DNA of 11,634 nt from Clostridiales bacterium. Lineage in GTDB: Bacteria; Bacillota; Clostridia; Lachnospirales; CAG-274. Below the pieces are notes generated by a model. The model was not told the origin of the DNA. It saw only the letters and a list, made by a program, of their open reading frames with translations, and ran no database searches. The position numbers were made by a program, and so were the translations under genes. Shown here piece by piece: positions 1-7,500 of this stretch (position 1 is the first letter of the stretch; each line of letters starts with the position of its first letter). The stretch lies in assembly GCA_021202835.1 (NCBI GenBank), contig JAJQCI010000366.1, positions 1 through 11,634 of the forward strand. The letters run 5' to 3'.

Positions 1-181
1 TCATTATTCCGCCCATTGTGGGGGTTCCTGCTTTTATAAGGTGGGTTTCGGGGCCGTCATCTCTTACATTCTGGCCGAATTTAAGCCTTCTCAAAACAGG
101 TATAATTAAAGGGCAGAGTATTATGTTAAACACAAACGCAATAAGGGCGGCATAAACCGCTGTTGTCATATTGTAATCCAT
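1..181 (-). CDS. mraY: MraY, phospho-MurNAc-pentapeptide transferase (N-terminal 60 codons, cut by window edge)
   Basis: This is the 5' end of mraY. The visible protein starts MDYNMTTAVYAALIAF, has a hydrophobic first membrane segment at about residues 7-30, and then the conserved MraY block with RDDGPETH (40-47) and K-GTPTMGG (50-58). The family enzyme is an integral membrane protein that transfers phospho-MurNAc-pentapeptide from UDP to undecaprenyl phosphate, giving lipid I at the cytoplasmic face. The ATG at 181-179 is preceded by AAAGGAG at 194-188 with a 6-base spacer, which fixes the start. It follows murF after 32 bases in the same direction, so it is probably co-transcribed. Only 60 full codons plus one base lie in the window; the active-site aspartates are outside it. 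Confidence 0.93.
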   Translation of the reverse strand, partial: MDYNMTTAVYAALIAFVFNIILCPLIIPVLRRLKFGQNVRDDGPETHLIKAGTPTMGGIM

Positions 182-213
182 AGTTTTCTCCTTTGTAATT
201 TACAGGACTTTTT

Positions 214-1593
214 TCAGAAAGGGGCATTGCCTTTTTTGACAAGCTTTTCCGTTATTTCTTCGAATTTGGCTCCTCTTGAAGCCTTTATTAAAACGGTGTC
301 CCCCGGTTTAAATATTTTCTTTATATTATTGTAGAAATCTTCTTTATTTTCGTAGTAAAACACCTTTTTGACTCCCCCGAAGGAAGCCCCCAGGGTAAGC
401 TGCATTACGTTTTCGTTTCCTATTCCCACAACAATGTCTATGCCGGCCTTTGCGGCGTACTCTCCCACCTCTCTGTGGTATTTGGGGGAATCCTCGCCAA
501 GCTCAAACATCTCACCCAAAATGGCTACGCTTCTGCCCTCCAAAGGCGCAATAACGTCAAGACCGGCTTTAACCGACTGGGGGTTTGCGTTGTAGGTGTC
601 GTTTATAAGGGTATATCTGGCCGTGTCTATTATGTTAAGCCGCTTGTCTCCCGGCTTAAAGGCTTCTATGCCTTTTTTTATTTCATCAGGGCTTAAACCG
701 AAGCAGTGACCCACAGCCGCCGCCCCAAGAGCATTTAAAACCATATGCCGCCCCGGTGCGTTTTTAAGTGTAAGCTTAACTCTTTCGCCCTTTATAACGG
801 CGGTAAAACGTGTTTCGCTAAGGCTTACATATTCTATGTCTTCTGCATAAACGTCGCAGGTTTCTGCGTCGAAGCCGTAAAAGCAGGTGTTTTCCTCTTT
901 TCCCCTAAGAGTTGAGAGCATATCACACTCACCGTTTAATATCTTCTCTCCGCCCGGCTTAAGGCTTTCAAAAATCTCACATTTAGCCTTTAAAATGCCT
1001 TCCCGGCTGCCCAAATATTCTATGTGGGATACCCCCACGTTTGTAATAAGGGCGGCGTTCGGCTTGGCGATTTTGCCTAAATAACTTATTTCGCCGAAGT
1101 GGTTCATTCCCATCTCCAAAACAGCCGCTTCCGTTGTTTCGTCAATGTTAAAAACCGTAAGGGGCAGGCCTATGTGGTTGTTGAAGTTGCCTTCTGTTTT
1201 TACAACCTTATATTTTGCGGAAAGAACCGCCGCAGTAAGCTCCTTTGTGGTGGTTTTGCCCGTGCTTCCGGTTATTCCCACAACGGAAATATCGAAAAGG
1301 CTTCTGTAATAGGCCGCAATGTCACCCAGTGCCTTTGTTGTGTCTTTAACAAGAACATAGGGTGCGCCGGTTTCAGTTTTTCTGTCGGAGACAAAGGCCG
1401 CCGCACCTTTTTTAACAACGTCGTCAATGAACTTGTGGGCGTCGAATCTTTCGCCTATGAGAGGAACGAAAAGAGTGTTATTATTTATTTTTCTGCTGTC
1501 TGTTGAAATCTCGGAAACAGTGACGTCTTCGCCGCCTTTGGGGAGTGTTCCCCCTGTGGCTTCCGCAATTTCTCTTAAAGTCAATTTTTTCAT
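214..1593 (-). CDS. murF: MurF, UDP-MurNAc-tripeptide:D-Ala-D-Ala ligase
   Basis: This cytoplasmic ATP-dependent Mur ligase adds D-Ala-D-Ala to UDP-MurNAc-tripeptide, the last soluble precursor step. At 459 aa it is of normal length. In order it has an N-terminal UDP-substrate domain (about 1-100, with STDSRK at 30-35), the central ATPase domain with P-loop GSTGKTTT (109-116) and NFNNHIG (136-142), and a C-terminal ligase domain with NDTYNANP (331-338) and LGEMFELG (359-366). YNANP and the MFELG segment favour MurF over MurC, MurD or MurE. The ATG is 3 bases after the murE stop with only a weak Shine-Dalgarno (AAAGGC in the end of murE), which suggests translational coupling to murE. No other Mur ligase besides murE and murF is visible here. 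Confidence 0.96.
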   Translation of the reverse strand: MKKLTLREIAEATGGTLPKGGEDVTVSEISTDSRKINNNTLFVPLIGERFDAHKFIDDVVKKGAAAFVSDRKTETGAPYVLVKDTTKALGDIAAYYRSLFDISVVGITGSTGKTTTKELTAAVLSAKYKVVKTEGNFNNHIGLPLTVFNIDETTEAAVLEMGMNHFGEISYLGKIAKPNAALITNVGVSHIEYLGSREGILKAKCEIFESLKPGGEKILNGECDMLSTLRGKEENTCFYGFDAETCDVYAEDIEYVSLSETRFTAVIKGERVKLTLKNAPGRHMVLNALGAAAVGHCFGLSPDEIKKGIEAFKPGDKRLNIIDTARYTLINDTYNANPQSVKAGLDVIAPLEGRSVAILGEMFELGEDSPKYHREVGEYAAKAGIDIVVGIGNENVMQLTLGASFGGVKKVFYYENKEDFYNNIKKIFKPGDTVLIKASRGAKFEEITEKLVKKGNAPF

Positions 1594-1596
1594 ATT

Positions 1597-3060
1597 TTAT
1601 GCCTTTATAGTGCCGAGGGCTTCTCTTGCCACCTCGGCGTCGTCAAAGTGAATTGTTTTGTCCTTAAAAATTTCGTAGTCCTCATGACCCTTGCCGGCTA
1701 TGATAACGGAATCTCCCGCCTTTGCCATTTCGATTGCTCTGAAAATGGCGTCACGTCTTGAAACGAGAATTTCATATTTGTCCGTTACCGGCTTAACCCC
1801 GGCTTCAACCTCTTTTATAATTGCCATAGGCTCCTCTGTTCTGGGGTTGTCGGAGGTTATTATGGAGTAGTCGGAAAGCCTGGCGGAGATTTCGCCCATA
1901 ATGGGGCGCTTTGTTCTGTCTCTGTCGCCGCCGCAGCCGAAAACTGTAATAACTCTGCCCTTTGTGAAGGCTCTTACGGCGTTTATGATGTTTAAAACAC
2001 CGTCGGGAGTGTGGGCATAGTCAACAAATACGTTAAAATCCCGTCCTGCCGCAACATTCTGAATTCTTCCGGGGACGCCCTTTATGTTGCCCAGTGCGGT
2101 AACTATCGTCTCCATAGGCACTCCGGAACACAGGGCTCCGCCTACGGCGCTTAGGGCATTGTAAACGCTGAACTTACCGGGAATCACAAGGTTTACATGA
2201 TAGCTTTCGCCCTTGTAAAGAATGTCGAAAAGAACTCTGTCCGGCTTATATTCTATGTTAACCGCTTTTATGTCGCAGTCGTTTTCTATTCCGTAGGTTA
2301 TGATTTCACAGTCTGCAAGCTCTTTCATTCTTTGAAAATAGCTGTCGTCGGCGTTTAAAACGCCAATCCTGCACATTTTGAAAAGCCTTGCCTTGGCCTG
2401 AAGATAATTTTCCATTGTGCCGTGAAGGTCAAGGTGATCCTGAGTAAGGTTTGTGAAAATTCCCACATTGAATTCAACTCCGTCAACCTTGTAAAGCTGT
2501 AAGCCGTGGGAGCTGACCTCCATAGCCACGTCGGAACAGCCTCTTTCCGTCATATCACAGAGAATTGTGTTAAGCTCTATTGTGTCAGGGGTTGTGCTTG
2601 TGGAAAGCTTATAGTTAAGCTTCTCTCCGTCCGCCCTTATCTCAACAGTGCCTATAACGCCTGTTTTTCTGCCGTTTTCCTTTAAAATTTCCTCAAGAAA
2701 GTAGGTTGTGCTTGTTTTGCCGTTTGTGCCGGTAACTCCTATAATGTTCATATCACTGCTGGGGTTTCCGAAGAAATTTTTACAACAGCCTGCAAGGGCC
2801 ACACGGGGATTTTCAACCTTTATGTATGCCGCACTGCCTGCATATTCTGACGGAGCTTTTGAGCATATAACAGCAGCCGCTCCTGACTTAACTGCCGAAG
2901 GAATAAACCTGTGGCCGTCAACGGTGAAGCCCTCTATTGCCACGAAAAGAGTGCCCTCCGAAGCCTTTCTTGAATCTATTGTAATTGCCTTAACTTCGTT
3001 TTCCAAGCTTCCCGAAAGAAGCTCATATTTCACATTTTTAACAACATCAGCAAGCTTCAT
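1597..3060 (-). CDS. murE: MurE, UDP-MurNAc-dipeptide:meso-diaminopimelate ligase
   Basis: MurE adds the third stem-peptide residue to UDP-MurNAc-L-Ala-D-Glu in the cytoplasm. The 487-aa protein has the usual three domains: an N-terminal substrate domain with TIDSRK (27-32), an ATPase domain with P-loop GTNGKTST (111-118) and the QAKARLF segment around Lys223 (the lysine carbamylated in this family), and a C-terminal domain with DNPR (404-407) and GKGHE (456-460). DNPR is the signature of meso-diaminopimelate-adding enzymes, so the wall is predicted to be of the meso-DAP type rather than lysine. A good ribosome binding site (GGAGGGG, ending 6 bases before the ATG) lies in the 27-base gap after the SpoVD-like PBP gene. 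It sits in the dcw operon with murF directly after it. Confidence 0.97.
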   Translation of the reverse strand: MKLADVVKNVKYELLSGSLENEVKAITIDSRKASEGTLFVAIEGFTVDGHRFIPSAVKSGAAAVICSKAPSEYAGSAAYIKVENPRVALAGCCKNFFGNPSSDMNIIGVTGTNGKTSTTYFLEEILKENGRKTGVIGTVEIRADGEKLNYKLSTSTTPDTIELNTILCDMTERGCSDVAMEVSSHGLQLYKVDGVEFNVGIFTNLTQDHLDLHGTMENYLQAKARLFKMCRIGVLNADDSYFQRMKELADCEIITYGIENDCDIKAVNIEYKPDRVLFDILYKGESYHVNLVIPGKFSVYNALSAVGGALCSGVPMETIVTALGNIKGVPGRIQNVAAGRDFNVFVDYAHTPDGVLNIINAVRAFTKGRVITVFGCGGDRDRTKRPIMGEISARLSDYSIITSDNPRTEEPMAIIKEVEAGVKPVTDKYEILVSRRDAIFRAIEMAKAGDSVIIAGKGHEDYEIFKDKTIHFDDAEVAREALGTIKA

Positions 3061-3087
3061 AAAAACCCCTCCGATTTTAACTGTACT

Positions 3088-5031
3088 TTATGTATACAGA
3101 GTAATTTTGCTGTTTATATATATTTTCTCCCCTGTTAAGGGAAACTGATTTTTAACCGTATCTCCCTCGCCTATAATCTCGACGGTCATTCCTGCCTTTT
3201 CAAGCTCTGCCTTAACCTCTTTAACGCTTCTGCCGCCGTAGCTTTCAACCTCATAAGGAGCAATCTCCTTTTTGGCAAGCTCCTCTGCATTATAGACGGG
3301 CTCTATTTCCAAATAGGGCAAAACCATTGTCAAAAGTTCTTTCATAACCGGCTCTGCCACATTACCGCGGTAATATACACCCTGGGGCTCATGTATAAGA
3401 ACAAGGGCTATAACCTGAGGGTCGTCGGCGGGAGCAAAGGACATAAACGACGCTATGTATTTGCCGTTTCCTCTGGGGAGTTTTTCGCTTGTGGCTGTTT
3501 TTCCCCCGATTCTGTAGCCGGGAATATAGGCCTTGTTTCCCGTGCCCACATAAACAACGGATTCAAGAATAGAGCGCATTGTGTCGGAGGTTTCTTTTGA
3601 GATACTCCGTTCACTTCCTGAAAAGTCAAGGGCTTCGAAAAGACTTCCGTCTTCGTTTAAAACTTCCTTTCCCACATGGGGAGTTATAAGTCTGCCGCCG
3701 TTTACAATAGATGAAGCCGCCCTCAAAAGCTGCATCGGCGTTATCTGAAAGGTCTGACCGAAGCTCATTGTAGCCAGCTCCACAGGCCCTATATTTTCCT
3801 TCTTATGCATTATGCCTACGGCTTCACCGGGCAGGTCGATGCCTGTTTTTTTGTCAAAGCCGAATTTAATCATATATTCGTAAAACTTATCTCCGCCCAG
3901 CCTTGCCGCTACGTCCATAAAAACGGGATTACAGCTGTTTTGAACCCCCTCAACAAAGGTTTCCGTGCCGTGTGACCTTGGAGACCGCCAGCATTTTATA
4001 TATCTGCCGCCTACCTCCCGGCCTCCGCCGCAGTTAAATGTGTCTTCGGGAGTAACAACCCCCTCCTCAAGGCCTGCAGAGGAGGTAACTATTTTAAAGG
4101 TCGAGCCGGGCTCATATGTGTCGTTTATGCTGAAATTTCTCCACATAGAGTTTAGATAATTGTTTTTTTCCTCCTGAGAAAGTCCGCTCCATACGGTCTT
4201 AAGGCTTTCGTCGTTTATTGTAAAAGGGTCGTTTAGGTCAAAATCCGGCTTGCCTGCCATAGCATATATTTCGCCGTTTTGGGGGTTCATAACAATGACT
4301 GCCCCTCTTTTGGCGCTCTTCGCCGCTACGGCGTTTTCCAAAATCTGTTCGGCGTATTTCTGTATATTTACATCCAGCGTGGTAACAAGCGTCTTTCCGT
4401 TTTCGGGGGCGCTTCTTGTCTTTCTGCCGAAGTTAAGCTCACGGCCGGCGGCGTCGGTTTCCGTCAGTATTTTCCCCAGACTGCCCTTTAAATATTCGTC
4501 ATATTTGGCTTCAAGGCCTATTATGCCTTGGTTGTCCTTTCCCACAAAGCCTATAACCCTGCAGGCAAGACTGCCTAAAGGGTAGACTCTCTTTACATCT
4601 TCGTCAACCGTAACCCCGGGAATGTTTAAATTTCTGATTTTATCCGCCCTTTCGGCGTCAACCTTTGTCTTTATTCTCTCCAAGGCTACGTTTTTGTTTA
4701 TCTTTTTTAGAACATCGTCATATTCAAGCTCCAAAATCTCCGAAAGGCTTTCCGCCGCTTCTTCGGCGTTTTTTATCTGGGCATGAATAACGCTTACGGA
4801 ATAGGCTGTTTCGTTTTCAGCAAGGGGAATACCGTTTCTGTCGGTTATATTCCCTCTTATTGCCTTTATAAGTCTGTCTCTTGTCTGCTGTTCATAGGCA
4901 AGGCTCTGGAGCTCTTCGCCTTTAAAAAACTGTATGTAAAAAACTCTGCCTGTTAAAAGCGCCAGAAGAAGCTCAAAAAGACAAAGCCCGAAAAGCAGAC
5001 GCTTTTTTTCAAATACAGCCGCTCGAAACAT
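3088..5031 (-). CDS. spoVD: SpoVD-like class B penicillin-binding protein (transpeptidase) with one PASTA domain
   Basis: This is a membrane-anchored transpeptidase that crosslinks peptidoglycan stem peptides outside the membrane. Seen: an uncleaved N-terminal membrane anchor (about 11-33), a PBP dimerisation domain (about 55-210), a transpeptidase domain with SxxK as S310-T-F-K313 and SxN as S366-C-N368, and one C-terminal PASTA domain (about 592-647). The third motif, normally KTG, reads KTA (511-513). The size, the single PASTA domain and the position between a two-PASTA PBP and murE match B. subtilis SpoVD, the sporulation cortex PBP made under sigma-E. Whether this protein is sporulation-specific or serves vegetative division cannot be told from sequence alone. 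The ATG at 5031 has GAGGGG (5042-5037) before it. Upstream lies a 116-base gap with a candidate own promoter. Confidence 0.88.
   Translation of the reverse strand: MFRAAVFEKKRLLFGLCLFELLLALLTGRVFYIQFFKGEELQSLAYEQQTRDRLIKAIRGNITDRNGIPLAENETAYSVSVIHAQIKNAEEAAESLSEILELEYDDVLKKINKNVALERIKTKVDAERADKIRNLNIPGVTVDEDVKRVYPLGSLACRVIGFVGKDNQGIIGLEAKYDEYLKGSLGKILTETDAAGRELNFGRKTRSAPENGKTLVTTLDVNIQKYAEQILENAVAAKSAKRGAVIVMNPQNGEIYAMAGKPDFDLNDPFTINDESLKTVWSGLSQEEKNNYLNSMWRNFSINDTYEPGSTFKIVTSSAGLEEGVVTPEDTFNCGGGREVGGRYIKCWRSPRSHGTETFVEGVQNSCNPVFMDVAARLGGDKFYEYMIKFGFDKKTGIDLPGEAVGIMHKKENIGPVELATMSFGQTFQITPMQLLRAASSIVNGGRLITPHVGKEVLNEDGSLFEALDFSGSERSISKETSDTMRSILESVVYVGTGNKAYIPGYRIGGKTATSEKLPRGNGKYIASFMSFAPADDPQVIALVLIHEPQGVYYRGNVAEPVMKELLTMVLPYLEIEPVYNAEELAKKEIAPYEVESYGGRSVKEVKAELEKAGMTVEIIGEGDTVKNQFPLTGEKIYINSKITLYT
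3493..3501 (-). other. KTA in place of KTG, third transpeptidase motif of the SpoVD-like PBP
   Basis: The codons read AAA ACA GCC, giving Lys511-Thr-Ala513 within GGKTATSEK. The neighbouring 779-aa PBP has the standard KTG at the same place. The third residue of this motif sits on the beta3 strand lining the active site, and glycine is the usual residue in active PBPs. SxxK and SxN are intact, so I infer an active enzyme with a slightly narrowed pocket. Confidence 0.85.
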
Positions 5032-5036
5032 ATTTT

Positions 5037-5042
5037 CCCCTC
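5037..5042 (-). promoter_or_regulatory. Ribosome binding site of the SpoVD-like PBP gene
   Basis: GAGGGG ends 5 bases before the ATG at 5031-5029. It lies 7 bases downstream (in the direction of transcription) of the palindrome at 5050-5065, close enough that an RNA hairpin there could affect initiation. Confidence 0.75.
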
Positions 5043-5049
5043 TTGATAA

Positions 5050-5065
5050 ACTTCCTGTAGGAAGT
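5050..5065. repeat. 16-bp palindrome (7-bp arms) just upstream of the SpoVD-like PBP gene
   Basis: The plus strand reads ACTTCCTGTAGGAAGT: arms ACTTCCT and AGGAAGT around a two-base centre. It overlaps the end of the candidate -10 box at 5070-5063 and the expected transcription start, a position typical of a repressor operator. It could also form a small RNA hairpin before the ribosome binding site. The inverted repeat is seen; any function is inferred. Confidence 0.6.
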
Positions 5066-5091
5066 ATATTAGCACGAGATGGAAAATATTA
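5063..5091 (-). promoter_or_regulatory. Candidate sigma-E-like promoter for the SpoVD-like PBP gene
   Basis: On the minus strand, TAATATT (5091-5085) is followed after 14 bases by AATATACT (5070-5063). The B. subtilis sigma-E consensus is roughly KMATATT, a 13-15 base spacer, then CATACANT; the -35 match is complete and the -10 differs at its first and one internal position. A sigma-A reading of the same DNA is poor because no TTGACA-like box is correctly spaced. B. subtilis spoVD has its own sigma-E promoter in the equivalent gap, which supports the reading. In AT-rich DNA a chance match is possible. Confidence 0.4.
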
Positions 5092-5104
5092 CTTTTTTGC
5101 CGTT

Positions 5105-5130
5105 AAGGCTCCCCTTAAAAGGGGAGCCTT
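5105..5130. repeat. Perfect 12-bp inverted repeat between the two PBP genes
   Basis: AAGGCTCCCCTT and AAGGGGAGCCTT are separated by two bases, giving a very stable hairpin about 18 bases after the first PBP's stop codon. Neither strand has a T-run directly after it (on the minus strand the next bases are AACGGCAAAAAAG), so it is not a canonical intrinsic terminator. It may stabilise the upstream mRNA end, attenuate read-through, or be the remnant of a dispersed palindromic repeat. Confidence 0.7.
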
Positions 5131-5147
5131 GTCGGCTCACATGGTTT

Positions 5148-7487
5148 TTACTCCAGCTTAATCTTTATTGTGGTTCCCACGGGAACCTTGCTTCCTGCTG
5201 CAGGGGACTGTTTATAGATGGTTTTAACGCCCTCCTGTTTGGCAGTGTCGGTATCCGCAGCAGCTTCGGTGGTTATCTCTGACGCCGCTTGATCGGCTGT
5301 GACGGCGCTTCCTCCGCCGGAGGAGCTTTCCTCAAAGTCAGCGTTTGTGTTTTCTATAAGAAGCTCAAAGCCAAGGGCCGTGGCCGCCTGCTGTGCCTGT
5401 TCGGTGGTTAAGCCCGAAAGATTGGGAACCTCCTGCAGGGAAGCATTGCTGTCGCCTATTGTAATATACAAAAGAACCTTTGAAGAACTGTTAATTGTCG
5501 TTCCGCCTTCGGGGAACTGTCTCAGAACAGTGTCGCCGCTGTCGCCAACAAGCTCATAGGCCAGGCCCAGCCTGTTAAGCTGTGAAATGGCGCTTTCAAG
5601 GCTAAAGCCTGTATAGTCGCCCAAAACAATGTCACCGTTGTCCTGAATGACTTCATAGGCTGCGTCTTCGTCGGCAGGCGAAATGTTGTATGTATTTATA
5701 AGGTCAATGAGAAGCTCCTTCATCTGGGGCGCAGGTGAAACACTGTCGCCGCCTACCGGCCTGTCAATTGTGACCATACATATAAGCTGAGGGTCGTCAA
5801 TGGGAAGATAGGCTATAAAGTCACAAACCCACTGAGTGCCGTCTCTGGCGCCCTGTTCGGCTGTTCCCGTTTTGCCGCCTATGGCGTAGCCGTCTACTCT
5901 GGCCTTTACGCCGGTTCCGTCGCCTTCGAGAACGCTCTGAAGGTTTTCTCTCATCCACTCGGAGGTGTCTTCTGAAATAACCTTTCTTACAATCGTAGGC
6001 TCCGTTTCCTTAACTACGTTTCCGTTTGCGTCCAAAATCTGTGAAACAACATAGGGCTTCATAAGATTTCCGCCGTTTATAACAGCGGAGAAGGCTGAAA
6101 GAATCTGAATTGGAGTGCAGTTAAAGCCCTGACCGAAGGAATATGTTGAAAGCTCGGTTATATGCATCTCGTCACGGGAGTTTATAAGACTGGCGGCGCT
6201 GGCCTCATTGGGGAGGTCGATTCCGGTGATTTCGCCGAAGCCCCAGTCCTTAAAGAAATCATAGAATGTGTCATAGCCCATTGCATAGGCTATATCCATC
6301 ATGCCTACGTTGCATGAATGGGCAAGAACCTCGGCTATTGTCTGTGTTCCGTGGCCGTATATATTGTGACACTTAATTTCATAATCGGCTACTATCTTTG
6401 AACCGCCGCAGTAAAAGCTGTCGGTTTTGCTTATTGCTCCGGCTTCAAGGGCGGAGGCAACAACAAGGGGCTTCATAATTGAGCCGGGCTCAAAGGTTGA
6501 TGTTATGTTATAATTTTTCCAGGCCGTGTTGTATGCGGCGCTTTTTTCTTCGTCTGTCATAACGGTGTCCCACTCGGTTTTAAAGTCGGCGTCCTCAAGC
6601 TGGGTTATTTCCGTTGGATTGTTAAGGCTGAAGGATGGATAAGCCGCCATAGCCAAAACCTCCCCTGTTGTGGGATTCATAACCAAAACAGAGGCGTTTT
6701 GGGCCTCATATTCCGTATAGGCCTCCTTGGCTATGTTTTCGGCGTACTGCTGAACTGTTATGTCAAGGGTTGTAACAAGGCTGTTTCCTCTTACAGGCTC
6801 TTCACGTCTTGTTACAATAGAGTCGTCGGCTTCATATGTTCTGAAAACCCTGCCCGGGGTTCCCGTCATTTCGTCGTCATAGTAGGACTCAAGCCCCCAC
6901 TTTGTGTCGCCCCTTATAAAGCCTATAAGCTGTGAAGCCAGCTTGTCGTTGGGGTAGGTTCTTAATGTGTCTTCTTCAAGATAAACACAGCTTAGGTTCA
7001 TTTCCTCTATGGCCTTGCCTGTGTCGTAGGAAACCTGTTTTTGAATTATCTGCCAGTTTGTGTCATACTGAAGACTTCCGTCGGCGTTTTTAGCCAAATA
7101 GCCCTGAAGCTCCGAAACGGGAATTCCCAAGGCTGCATTAAGCCCCTGAAGGGTTCTCGTTTGAGTTTCGGAGGTTTGTTGGTCTAAGACCCTTACGTCC
7201 AGAATAACGGAATAAACCGCATTGCTCACCGCAAGGGGCTGGTTGTTTCTGTCATATATATTTCCTCTGTTGGCGTTTATAACCTTGTCCTGAATACGTG
7301 AAACCTGATTGTTTATGGCTCTGGCTTCATATTCTGCGCCGTGAAAGTAAATTATTGTAAATATTCTGAAAAAGCCAACAAAAGAAAGGCAGATTATGAA
7401 TATTGTAAAAATAATCTTAAGTCTGCCCGAATAGTTTGCCTTAGGCATTTTTCTGTTTCTTGCTGTGGTTGAAGCTTGTCTTTCCAA
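5148..7487 (-). CDS. pbpB: FtsI/PBP2B-like class B penicillin-binding protein (septal transpeptidase) with two PASTA domains
   Basis: The predicted septal transpeptidase of the divisome, acting outside the membrane with an FtsW-type glycosyltransferase and the FtsL/DivIC proteins. The 779-aa protein has an N-terminal membrane anchor (about 24-47), a PBP dimerisation domain (about 70-240), and a transpeptidase domain with all three motifs: S336-I-M-K339, S391-C-N393 and K539-T-G541. Two C-terminal PASTA domains follow (about 619-677 and 686-779); the second is interrupted by a low-complexity stretch at about 719-752. The start is TTG at 7487-7485, chosen because AGGAGG lies 7 bases upstream; the next in-frame ATG (residue 14) lacks such a site. 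The ribosome binding site abuts the stop of the FtsL-like gene, implying coupled translation. B. subtilis PBP2B is 716 aa with two PASTA domains in the same place. Confidence 0.92.
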   Translation of the reverse strand: MERQASTTARNRKMPKANYSGRLKIIFTIFIICLSFVGFFRIFTIIYFHGAEYEARAINNQVSRIQDKVINANRGNIYDRNNQPLAVSNAVYSVILDVRVLDQQTSETQTRTLQGLNAALGIPVSELQGYLAKNADGSLQYDTNWQIIQKQVSYDTGKAIEEMNLSCVYLEEDTLRTYPNDKLASQLIGFIRGDTKWGLESYYDDEMTGTPGRVFRTYEADDSIVTRREEPVRGNSLVTTLDITVQQYAENIAKEAYTEYEAQNASVLVMNPTTGEVLAMAAYPSFSLNNPTEITQLEDADFKTEWDTVMTDEEKSAAYNTAWKNYNITSTFEPGSIMKPLVVASALEAGAISKTDSFYCGGSKIVADYEIKCHNIYGHGTQTIAEVLAHSCNVGMMDIAYAMGYDTFYDFFKDWGFGEITGIDLPNEASAASLINSRDEMHITELSTYSFGQGFNCTPIQILSAFSAVINGGNLMKPYVVSQILDANGNVVKETEPTIVRKVISEDTSEWMRENLQSVLEGDGTGVKARVDGYAIGGKTGTAEQGARDGTQWVCDFIAYLPIDDPQLICMVTIDRPVGGDSVSPAPQMKELLIDLINTYNISPADEDAAYEVIQDNGDIVLGDYTGFSLESAISQLNRLGLAYELVGDSGDTVLRQFPEGGTTINSSSKVLLYITIGDSNASLQEVPNLSGLTTEQAQQAATALGFELLIENTNADFEESSSGGGSAVTADQAASEITTEAAADTDTAKQEGVKTIYKQSPAAGSKVPVGTTIKIKLE
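5232..5333 (-). other. Low-complexity insertion inside the second PASTA domain of the FtsI/PBP2B-like protein
   Basis: Residues about 719-752 start with a Ser/Gly run (ESSSGGGS) and continue with Ala, Thr, Asp and Glu. They separate the first half of a PASTA fold (EVPNLSGLTTEQA onward) from its last part (KQSPAAGSKVPVG onward). The frame is open throughout and the flanking halves are normal, so this looks like a flexible loop rather than a sequencing error. Confidence 0.7.
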
Positions 7488-7494
7488 AATCTCT

Positions 7495-7500
7495 CCTCCT
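7495..7500 (-). promoter_or_regulatory. Ribosome binding site that decides the TTG start of the FtsI/PBP2B-like gene
   Basis: A full AGGAGG lies 7 bases before the TTG at 7487-7485. Its first base is the last base of the TAA stop of the FtsL-like gene, so ribosomes ending there are placed to reinitiate. Confidence 0.85.

Noticed and set aside
1099..1506. Plus-strand open frame of 135 codons inside murF
   Set aside because: It lies wholly antisense to a strongly conserved Mur ligase and its protein has no recognisable motif; the same holds for the other plus-strand frames.
2708..3148. Plus-strand open frame of 146 codons opposite the murE start and the PBP end
   Set aside because: It is antisense to two certain genes, with low-complexity hydrophobic content and no family motif.
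5105..5130. Rho-independent terminator between the two PBP genes
   Set aside because: The stem is strong but no T-run follows on either strand, and the operon clearly continues.
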